From assembly GCA_013697635.1 (NCBI GenBank), contig JACCWM010000106.1, positions 99,071 to 163,070 on the forward strand: a stretch of DNA of 64,000 bases, in the 5' to 3' direction. The notes below the pieces were generated by a model that was given only the letters and a program-made list of their open reading frames with translations, searched no databases and was not told the origin of the DNA. This document shows, in pieces, positions 41,001 to 49,300 of this stretch; within the stretch, counting starts at the first letter, position 1; every line of letters starts with the position of its first letter. The translations under genes were made by a program, and so were the position numbers. This DNA comes from Lujinxingiaceae bacterium (lineage in GTDB: Bacteria; Myxococcota_A; Bradymonadia; Bradymonadales; Bradymonadaceae).

Positions 41001-43102
41001 CTGATTGCACGCCGGGATCGCACTTCTGTGACAGCGACATGGCGACTTTGCTTGTCTGCGACGGCTTTGGTCTGACCCAGGAGTACCCGTGCACCGGCTT
41101 GTGCAGCCTGGATCGCTGCGACACGCCGCTTGGTGATATCTGCGAGGATGCGATTGCGCTGGTCAGCGGCGAGCAGTATGTGGGGCGTTATAGCGATTTC
41201 ACGAACAAGCTAAATCCTGGCATCTCGACGTGCATGTTGGGGCTGACTTCGCTTGAGCACGAGGCGCGTGAGGCCGTCTTCGCGATCGATCTGGCTGCCG
41301 GCGATTTGCTCGAGGCGAGCTTGACGACGTCGATCTCATCAGCGGGCATGTATGTCTTGGAGAGCTGCCTGGAGACGGCCGAAAAGAGCTGTCTGCACGC
41401 CAGCCCGTCCAGCCGCACGCTGCAGTTTTATGCCGAGCGTGCTCAAACCTATTATCTGGTGGTCGATGCGACGTCGAGTTTTGTCACCGGTGATTTTACG
41501 CTCAACGTCAACGTAAAGAGCGACACGGCGATTTGCCAACCGGGTCGCACGCGCTGTGGAATGGATTTCGGCGTGCTCACGCTCTGCAACGCCGACGGCA
41601 CGATGCTCGAGCAGGCGGCCACCTGCGCGCATGGTTGTTCGGGCGGTGCATGTGTCGGGCCGGCTGCGGCCAATACGAGCTGTGTTTCGGCCTATCCGAT
41701 TTCGGCCAGCACGCGCATTCTCGACGAGCTCGGTCGCTTCTCCAACGACATCGAGCTCAGCGCGCAGTCGTGTGCGGGCGTGGCGACGCCGGGCAAAGAC
41801 GCGGTCTACCGCATCAGCTTGAACCCGGGCGATGTGGTCTTGGCCTCGGTTGTCGCCGAGGCGCATTTGAACGATCTGGTGCTCTACATCGTCGGCGCGT
41901 GTGACGCGGCCGAACAAAGCTGCAAGGCAGGCCAGCGCTTGACCTCGTCTAACCGAAGCGTCGGTTATCGCGCGATCGCAGGCGAGGTGGTCTACCTGGT
42001 CGTCGACGCCGCCAGTGCCCAGGCCAGCGGCGCGTTTTTGCTCGAGGTCGACATCTACGCCGGCGAGTGCGAGGCCGACACGGTGGTCTGCGAAGGTAAC
42101 AAGCGCGTGGTCTGCAACGCTTATGGCCGACGGGTTGAAACGATGTGCCACTATGGATGCGCCGATTCCCTGTGTCAGCCGGTGCCAAACAACACCTGCG
42201 CCGGGGCGATCAACGCAAGCGAAGGCCTGTTTTTTACAGGCAACATGAGCGACTACACGGACAACTACACGCCGGGTACGGCCGGTTGCACGGGGCGCTT
42301 TAGCTACGGCGCCGACGCGGTGTTTTACGTTGACGCCCAGGCCTTTGACCGCATCCAGGTGACCTACACGGCCGGGGGCTACGACCCATCGATCTGGATT
42401 ACGACCGACTGCAGCCAGGCTGCTGCGGCCTGTGTGGCCGGCGCTGACGCCAATCTCTGGGGCATGCCCGAGACGCTCGACCACGTGGTCAGCCAGCCAG
42501 GGCGCTATTTCATCATCGCCGATTCCTACTCCTGGAGTGCGAGCGGCCTGTTTGAGATCGACATCTCAGTGACCTCCCCCATCTGCCAGCCCAGCGACTA
42601 TCTGTGCCTCGATGAGAACACGCTGGGCATCTGCGCCGACGACCGCAGCCACTTCGAGGACTATGCGTGCCTGGGCGGCTGCGCTTTGGATCAATGCGGC
42701 ACGCCGCGCGGGGACATCTGCCCGGACGTGATCGTGGTTGACGGCGCCGCCACTTTTGGTGGTGACTTTGAGAGCCTGCGAAATGCGCTGAGCCCGCGCT
42801 TTGGGGACTGCACTGGCTTCGAGGCAGAGGGCCCCGAGGCGATCTACGCCGTCTCTTTGGCCGCCGGCCAGAGCGTCAGCGCGGTGTTGGCCAACGTGTC
42901 CGGCGATGTCGACCTCTCGCTCTATATCCTGGGTGATTGTGACAACCCGCGCGAGAGCTGCCTGGTCGGATCGGACGTCTACGGTGCGCGGGCCGAGAGC
43001 GTGAGCTTTACAGCGAGCGTTGCCAAGACGGTCTTCATCGTCGCCGACTCTTATACGCGCAACGCCCAGGGCAGCTTCGAATTGCAAATTTCCTTTCCCT
43101 GA
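35042..43102 (+). CDS. giant Cys-rich repeat lipoprotein A (about 2,686 residues)
   Basis: A lipoprotein signal (MCDKWIVGLLLALLVLLVAAC) anchors the protein. Residues ~21-320 form a head with about 50 cysteines in EGF/dickkopf-like spacing (CLEGYSC, CVGGHYC, CLDGHYC). Two PPC-like beta-sandwiches follow (starting DDFEPNDS). Then come 12 units of about 175 residues (period ~525 nt), each a Cys module (for example GCAFGQLSCLDSSTLGICDAEG) plus a beta-sandwich with NPG, DTIYAV, YLLDDC and VYLVVDR. No protease, glycosidase or ATPase motif is seen. The ATG at 35042 starts the signal. Its paralogue follows 287 nt later. A long surface fibre or adhesin is inferred; the ligand is unknown. Confidence 0.9.
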   Translation: MCDKWIVGLLLALLVLLVAACGGDPKFDCAAIDCAAGVCDGNTGLCENPVRCGGDQSCLEGYSCTDQSKCTADFPCSATLACEAGICEAGACINGVVCNVERDCVGGHYCSRAGECVVDPCDGLVCGRGVCSRESGQCVNDGVCTSESEAQSCVEGHYCYDQSCISEAALCIEIGCDGSRGVCDAAQKSCRNAEDCGGSDMNCLAGFFCNVENRCEINACVGTSANCARGLCAPSTGECVNPEQCASASACLDGHYCIAGGCIGIEQACSACGGNQICTYENASVSCEENTIGCGNALDCVGQRVCKFGSCGEPGVCEGDDFEPNDSVEDAVSLNSHLAAARGPLAATLCSGDTDFYRFDTRGLGLIRGHLVFSVRYQREDVGVGRLQLRLLNARGEEVARELSDASGSLVVSLPVLAHEVGLFYGELSEATSGAPQGVRYTVFADFLSNSVVESCGNAVELLPGTISADTRSSTTYELGTSCTSTNNASPENLFRIELAARSHVEIKLTPAGGPNVDLGLSLRHSCLSVFSEMVCANEAGKNGAERIRITLDAGTYYVVIKGQTAASGGAYSLEYQANALICQPGHAICSGPSSSRICSSNGTAYENVSCQAGCDANRGYCIRQPGDVCYAAIDATAGFSGVVNWLQFINEYDPGEGSCVPQNRESAATGGADVAYRIDLPAGHAMQAVLTSAIEYGSLYLVSDCSDLEDSCRVGVNGQTLNAQGEYVETLVYRNASSQTERLFLIADSGPSLITALSTIAIESGQQSCAPGAARCTADEREVCNAAGTRFVSERPCPFGCNAQEARCEPAQNDSCKGAVDILAAGGSFTNLIDDYVNSYNPGDGGCVGRSAPGRDAVFMVDVEAGDVVSITLDAQFDASVWVTTDCTRAAYSCVAGVDRYTGRAETLVFSAPHAGKYYIVADGRVSDNRGLFTITVDVQTPTCRPGEVLGCTGAKTLSYCGDRGLPVSYTCKSDCANSACLQPSGDSCVDALTLVAGVPVTGSFGGTNTINAGVGPVADCNFATNEGTGPETVYAISLTAGQRLTLDLESGSDFTLFYLLGSCSVREDCLANTPEGKLHRIIYDATEDKTLYAVVDRSLPSTSTQPYTLSAAVQTPGCDPGSVQCISASTLGVCESNLFFEPYLCNGGCANNACLSPRGEICQDAIVLISGGSVVGNWSGSASVNPGIGMAGSCAFGADQGIGTDTIYAVDMEAGDVLNLQLATTASSSLMYLMGDCLDGASCLARSALGASEIRHIAATSGRYYVVVDRTVAGALTTSYTLTTSIATPNCTPGAVTCSADSSSIESCNVWGLTETFGCANGCSNDRCDNPTGDHCFEAIALYAGDLVVGDFLGTNAINMQSGLSGACTLTTASIGADTIYSVWLAEGQRLEAVLESEAAHAMLYVLDDCQDRTSCLANTPTGSSARLSYVAKSEGFVYLIVDRASTTPTQGTYIMQIEVQTPGCAFGQLSCLDSSTLGICDAEGTFYEPYLCNGDCENDRCTTPRGDICADAIRLGSGDSATGGWTGTDHLNPGSGMQGMCNFSGWQARGRDTIYAVEMTAGDVLMASLKTTDSGVMFYLLDDCSEPQLSCVANAFGRSARIHHSADRSKTVYLVVDREFSNSTTTTYTLDVIVQPPQCAPMDSQCLDAQTLAQCNSFGLWIEHECSNGCAGQSCIDPNGDSCLEALLVSSDTLFHGGWTNTAQVNPGRGEVGACNFAHVEPVGAETVYAVPMLAGQILRAEMKSGFFGAQFYILEECTVTTSCLANFNAPGILFHTADRDKTVYVVVDNRNTGATSSTYTLDIALQNGPCTTHQTRCREDGTTLEVCAADGIYERYACDGACSNGRCESPRGDRCADVIPVGHGDQATGNWMGTNRINPGQGTVGSCGFSSYSSPGRETIYAVEVPAGQVLEARLVTNNSNALLYLLDQCLDAKSCLARPIGIGSQTLQWSAPTTKTVYIVVDSRFEFAVSTPYTLDVALKTPDCTPGSHFCDSDMATLLVCDGFGLTQEYPCTGLCSLDRCDTPLGDICEDAIALVSGEQYVGRYSDFTNKLNPGISTCMLGLTSLEHEAREAVFAIDLAAGDLLEASLTTSISSAGMYVLESCLETAEKSCLHASPSSRTLQFYAERAQTYYLVVDATSSFVTGDFTLNVNVKSDTAICQPGRTRCGMDFGVLTLCNADGTMLEQAATCAHGCSGGACVGPAAANTSCVSAYPISASTRILDELGRFSNDIELSAQSCAGVATPGKDAVYRISLNPGDVVLASVVAEAHLNDLVLYIVGACDAAEQSCKAGQRLTSSNRSVGYRAIAGEVVYLVVDAASAQASGAFLLEVDIYAGECEADTVVCEGNKRVVCNAYGRRVETMCHYGCADSLCQPVPNNTCAGAINASEGLFFTGNMSDYTDNYTPGTAGCTGRFSYGADAVFYVDAQAFDRIQVTYTAGGYDPSIWITTDCSQAAAACVAGADANLWGMPETLDHVVSQPGRYFIIADSYSWSASGLFEIDISVTSPICQPSDYLCLDENTLGICADDRSHFEDYACLGGCALDQCGTPRGDICPDVIVVDGAATFGGDFESLRNALSPRFGDCTGFEAEGPEAIYAVSLAAGQSVSAVLANVSGDVDLSLYILGDCDNPRESCLVGSDVYGARAESVSFTASVAKTVFIVADSYTRNAQGSFELQISFP
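36784..43099 (+). repeat. 12 tandem protein-coding repeats of ~525 nt in gene A
   Basis: Unit starts (Cys-module first Cys) fall near 36784, 37345, 37871, 38396, 38914, 39437, 39961, 40477, 41003, 41531, 42064 and 42580. Spacing is 516-561 nt. Units are diverged at DNA level and are recognised from protein motifs (C-x-PG, C-x-x-GC, PRGD-x-C, DTIYAV, VVVD). Confidence 0.9.
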
Positions 43103-43218
43103 GCGGACTTATTTGACCGCATTAGGCCAATAAGCGCGATTAGCTCTTCTGCGAAATCGCACACACCCATGCAAGTCTTTGTTTTTAAGGATTTTACTTG
43201 CGCTCGGGAATAGGCTGC

Positions 43219-43238
43219 TTGACAGAGGTCGTGGATTT
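43219..43238 (+). promoter_or_regulatory. TTGACA-N9-GATTT element upstream of giant lipoprotein B
   Basis: TTGACA (43219-43224), nine bases, then GATTT (43234-43238), with GCTTGACA in common with the element before gene A. It lies about 170 nt before the ATG at 43390. The rest of the 287-nt gap (43103-43389) shows no clear terminator for gene A. Confidence 0.35.
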
Positions 43239-43389
43239 CCGGAAGGTGTTCACAGGTAGCAATAACAGACATCACCGCAGCTCGCATTTCGATTCGAGTC
43301 CATCCCCCTGGGCCCGATCACCTTATAGGGGGAGACGCGCTTTAGTTTTGAGCGTTGGTTCGTTTTCGTCTCTTCTTCAAAGGTTCGTG

Positions 43390-46300
43390 ATGTCTGTTCA
43401 CTCCGTTGTAAGTCCTCTTCAACTGAAAATGTTGGTTCGCGCCCTGGCTTTGTTTGTTGGGTTGTGGACACTGACGCTGACTGCAGCGTGCGGGAGCGAC
43501 CCGGTCGTGGATGGTTGCAAGGATGTGACGTGTGAGCGCGGCGTATGCAATCCGAGCACGAAGGCCTGCGCCAACGCCGCGAGCTGCAGCGATGACAACG
43601 CCTGTCTTGCCGGCTTCGCCTGCAACGAGGGAGTGTGTCGCGCCGAATTCGAATGCAGTGACACCCTGCCCTGCGCACGAGGCGCCTGCACCGACGGCGT
43701 GTGTCAAAACGCCGAGGTCTGCGCCGTCGAGGCCAACTGCGTGCCGGGCTACTACTGCAGCGCTGATGGGAGCTGCCAGCAAAACCCCTGCCAGAACATC
43801 AGCTGTCCGCGCGGTCAGTGCACGCCGAGCACGGGACAGTGCGCTAATGCGCCGACCTGCACGCGCGCCACCGAGGGCAGCGACTGCCTGGCCGACAACT
43901 ACTGCTTTGCGCAAAACTGCGTGAGCGCCGAGGCGCTTTGCACCGAGCTCAACTGCCCGGCCGGCCGCGGTGTTTGTGATCCGTCCTTGCGAGCCTGCGT
44001 CAACGCGACGGATTGCGAGGGCAGCGACCGAAACTGCATCAGCGGACAATTCTGCAACGAGATCAACCGCTGCCAGCAAAACCTCTGCAACGCCACAAGT
44101 GGCCAATGTGCGCGCGGCGTCTGTGAGCCGGGCACGGGTAGCTGTGTAAACGCTCCGACGTGCAGCGGGCCAAGCGGCTGCATCGACAATTTCATGTGCA
44201 TCGGTGGAAGTTGCCAGGCCAGCGCCGAGGCCTGTGTTGAGTGCACGGGCAATCAGGTTTGTAATTTCGAGCCGAGCAGCCTATCGGTGAGCTGCGCCGA
44301 GAGCGCGCAGGGCTGCCTCAACGGCCTGGGCTGCCTGGGTGAGCGCGTTTGTCGCGATGGCCGCTGCGCGGCTCCGACGGCCTGCGTGCCCGATGCCTAC
44401 GAGCCCAACAACAGCCTGGCCGATGCGGCCAACCTGAAACAAGCGCTCGTCAGCGGACCGATTGCAGCGACGCTTTGCGCGGCCGATGTCGACTTCTTCA
44501 GCTTTGACACCCGCGGCCTGGGCTTGACGCGCGGCACACTCGTCGCCGAGCTGCGCGTGCGAAGCTCCGATGTCGGCAACGGCAACGTTGAGGTGATCGT
44601 ACGCAACGGCGTCGGCACAGTCATGGCTACTGGCGCAGACGCCAATACGGGCATCATCACGCTCGAGATCGCGCTCAACGCCGCCCAACTCGGCGTCTAC
44701 ACGATCGAGGTGCGCGACTCGGGCAACATCACCTCGGCCGGCCTGCGCTATACGTTGTTCGCAGACTTTGTCGGGGCCAGCACTGTCGCGGCGTGTGCGG
44801 ACAACGTAGCTGACCTTGCGCCGGGCGTAATCAACGCCAACAGTCTCGATGGCCAGACCTACGAGATGGGTTCGAGCTGCACGAGCGCAACGAACACTGC
44901 GCGTGAGAATATCTACAGAATCGAGCTCGACACGCGCAGCTACGTCCACCTGGTCGTCAAGCCTGCGGCTGGCGTCGAGTTGACGATGAGCCTTCGCCAG
45001 AGCTGCCTGTCGAGGCTCAGCGAGATCGATTGCGCCAACCTCGGCGGCCGCGGCCAGACCGAGCGTCTCGGCCTCGCGCTCGACGCTGGCACCTACTATC
45101 TGGTCGTCAAAGGGCCGGCTCAGAACACCGGCGGCGCCTACACGCTCGAGTACACCCGCGAGGCGATCTTGTGTCCGGCAGGCGTCTCCTACTGCGCCGA
45201 CGCCCTGACCGCTTCGCTTTGCAATGCGCGCGGCACGGGCTACCAGCCGATGCACTGTGAGCATGGCTGCGTGGCTGGTGGCGGCTTTTGCGCAGGCGAG
45301 CCGGGCGACACATGCCAGCTCGCGATCGATGCGACCCAGGGCTACTCGGGCGAGATCGACTGGCTTGCGCTCAAGAACAGCTACGATCCCGGTGTGGACA
45401 GCTGCGTGCCAAACAACACCGATGGAGCACGCACGGGCGGTCCCGACCAGGTCTTTGTCGTCAACGTCGGTCCCGGCCACGCCTTGCAGGCCGATCTGAG
45501 CACGACCATCGATTACGGCTCGCTCTACATGGTCGAAGATTGCCTGGACCTGGCCAATTCCTGCGTGGGTGCCGTCTCGCAAGCCTCGCCGATCCAGGGC
45601 GGCGCACAGCGCAAGACGCTGGTCTGGCAAAACCCGAGCACCGAGACGCGGCGCATCTTCGTGATAGCCGACGCCGGCAAGAATTGGGGTGGTCGCGCGA
45701 CGATCAACATCTCCACCGGCCCGGTCGTCTGTGGGGCGGCCGAGTCACGTTGCGTGGGCGACGATCTCGAGGTGTGCAATGTCTCGCAGACGGCCTTTGA
45801 GACCAGCCGCACGTGTTATTTTGGATGCAATGCCAACGGCTCGCCGCAGCGCTGCAACCCGGCGCTCAATCAGGTGTGTAAGGGCGCGCTCGATATCGTC
45901 GGCATCGGCGGCAGTTTTTCGGGTATGATCGACGACTACACCAACAACTATAACCCGGGCCGGCGCGGCTGCACTGAGCGCGAAGGCACGGGCAACGGCG
46001 CCGCAACCGGTGGCGACGCGCTCTTCTATGTCGATGCCGACGAGGGCGACGTGATCACCGCGATCGTGCACGCCGATTTTGACGCGGTCTTGTGGGTGAC
46101 CACCGATTGCTCCAACGCCGCCCAGAGCTGCGTGGCGGGCAGCAACCAGAACGTCCTGACGCCGGAGGTCTTGCACTTCGCCGCGCCGCATTCGGGCCGC
46201 TACTACATCATCGTCGACTCCAAGGTGCTCGCCGAGAGTGGCGCGTTTCGCCTCGATGTGACCGTCGATTTGCCGATGTGCCCGCCTGGAAACTTGATCG

Positions 46301-49300
46301 GCTGCTCGGACACCCAGACCCTGACCTACTGCGGTCCGCTGGGTGCGCCGATGCCGCACCGCTGTGACACGACCTGCACGGGCTCAGCCTGTGACCAGCC
46401 CAATGGCGATGTCTGCCACGACGCGATCCGGGTCTTCAACGGCGACGTGATCGCCAACACCTTCAAGGGGCGCAACACGCTTCGCCCGGGCAGCGGGAAC
46501 GTGGGCGAGTGCAGCTTCCCTAGCGGCGAGCTCTTTGGCAGCGAAGGCCCGATCGGCGCCGACACGATTTACGCCGTGGCGCTGACCGCCGGCCAGATCC
46601 TCAACGTCACCGGGCACACCCAGAATTTGAATGCCGATGGCGTCTTCTACCTGCTCGAGGACTGCGCCAACGCGCAGTCTTGTCTGGACGCCAGCGAGCC
46701 CAACACCCATCCGGATCTGGTCTATGTCGCAAGCGAGGACAAAACGATCTTCATCGTCGCCTCGCGCGTTCGAGAAGGCGCTCACGCCAGCGGCTACACA
46801 CTCAACATCAACGTGATCGATCCGGAGTGTGAGCCCGGCGAGCGCACCTGCTCGGATACGAGCACGATGCGCATCTGCAATTCGCTGCACCACTTCGAGT
46901 TCCACGGCTGCACGTCGAGCTGTCAGGCCGGGCGCTGCACTGTTCCCACCGGCGATGTGTGCGCCGACCCGATTCAGCTCAGACATCTCGACCGCGTCGA
47001 GGGTAACTTTTTGGGCACCAACTCGGTCAATCCGGGCCAAAAGAGCCCCGGCCAGTGCTCGTTTAACGACGACCGATTCGAAGCCGGCGCCGGCCCGGAT
47101 ACGATCTATTCGATTGAAATGCGGGCCGGCCAACGCCTGATCGCCAACGTGCGCTCAGCGTCCACGCAGGTGCTCGTTTACATACTCGAGGATTGCACGC
47201 GCACGACGACCTGCCTTGCCAACTCGCTTCGCTCCGACGTTCACAGCCTCGAGTACGTGGCCGATGTCGACAAGACCGTCTACGTGGTGGTCGATTTGAG
47301 CGCGTTGATCGGCAACACCAATGCGACCTACGAGCTTTCGATTGACTTGCAGTTTGCGGGATGCACGCCCGGTGAGGTGAGCTGTCAGGCCGACGCCAAG
47401 ACGCTTGGCGTCTGCGGCGACGATGCCTTCTTTGCACTTTACCCGTGCACCTCGACATGCTCGGCCGGCGCCTGTGATGAGCGCCGCGGTGGCATCTGCG
47501 CCGACTCGATCAGCTTGCGTTCGGGCCAGCAGGTCAGCGGCAATTTCAGCAACGACTCGCACTTGAGCCTCGATCCCCACGACTCCGGCGCATGTACCTT
47601 TGCGGCGATTTTGGAGACCGATGAGCGTGCACGCCACGGTGCGGACACGATCTACACGATCGAGATGGCCGCCGGTGAGCTCCTGACGGCGCGGCTCGAT
47701 TCGCGCTCGGATCGCGCGTTCATGTACCTTCGCGACGGCTGTGGACAGGGGAGTTCGACGTGTTTGGAGACGACTCTGCCCGCAATGTTCTCCGAGCTTA
47801 ACTATGTTGCCGAGGTCGACAAGACCGTCACCCTGGTCGTGACGCGATCGACCGCCGGGCGCAGTAACCTGGTCTTTGAACTCGAGGTGTTTTTGCAGAC
47901 GCCGGGCTGCTTTGATGGCGAGGTATCATGCCTGGCTGACGGCGTCTCTTTGGGTGTTTGCACGCCCGAGGGCCACTTTACTCCTTACATCTGTGAAGAC
48001 GGCTGTTTGGACGGGGCCTGCGAGACGCCGCGTGGAGACTTCTGCCAGGACGCGCTCGAGATGTTTGGCGGTGACACGATCATTGGCAACTGGATGGGCC
48101 TGCCGACGCTTAACCCGGGCACCGGCACCTTTGGCGCCTGCAACCTGGGCACACCGGGCGCGCTTGGTCGCGAGACGATTTACGCGCTCAACGTGCCCGT
48201 GGGCCAGGTCATGCGCGCCGAGCTGATCCCGGATACGACGTCTTCCACGATTCGCAATAACGCGATCATGTACTTGATGGAGGACTGCGCGGATACCGCG
48301 AGCTGCCTCGCCAATACGGCGCCAGGCAGCGACACGCTCTTTTACGCGAGCACCGAGGAGAAGACGGTCTATCTGGTCGTCGATTACCGCGCGGACGCGC
48401 GGCCGACCGTCAACTATGCGCTGACGGTGACCTTCGAGACGCCCGACTGCATGCCGGGCACCTACCAGTGCAACTCGCAGGGCACGAGCCTTCAGTCCTG
48501 CGGCGCGAGCGGGGTCTACTCGAACATCGGTTGCTCGAGCGACTCATGCACCGACGGCAAATGCGACGATCCTTCAGGCTTGGTCTGCCATGAGCCGATT
48601 GTAGCGCAGTCGGGCGACTTTCTTACCGGAGACTGGACGGCCGCGCGCGGAAACAACATCAATCCAGGCAGCGGCACGGTTGGCCAGTGCGCCTTTGGCA
48701 CCTTTCAAGCCCAGGGCAACGACACCGTCTACGCCGTGGATCTCAAAGCTGGCGAGGTTTTGGTGGTCAAGATGCTCAAGACCGCCACGAGCTGGATCGT
48801 TTACGTCATGGAAGACTGCACCAACCCAAGCAGCTGCCTTGCCTCCACGCGCGTCGACACGGAGCTCTTCTATGTTGCCGATCGCGACAAGACCGTACAT
48901 GTGGTCGTCGACCGTACGGTGACCGGGGCCTCGGCCACGACCTGGGAGATGCAGATCGACGTGTTGCCTCAGGATTGCACGCCGGATGCCCGTCGCTGCG
49001 CGGGCGATACTCTGCAGGTGTGCAACAACCTCAATATCTGGCGCGACTACGAGTGCGAAGGTGGCTGCGCTGCGGGCCAATGCCTGGTTCCCCAGGGTCA
49101 ATCCTGCCCGACGGCGATTTTGGCCACTCCGGGGCCGACCATTCACCAGGGCAACTGGCAGGGCACCGCGATCCTCAACCCGGGCACGGGCACCGTGGGT
49201 CAGTGCGCCTTTGGCACGGCCCAGGCGGCCGGCCAGGATACGATCTACGCCGTCCCGGTAAAGGCCGGCGAGATCTTGCGCGCCGAATTGACCACCAACT

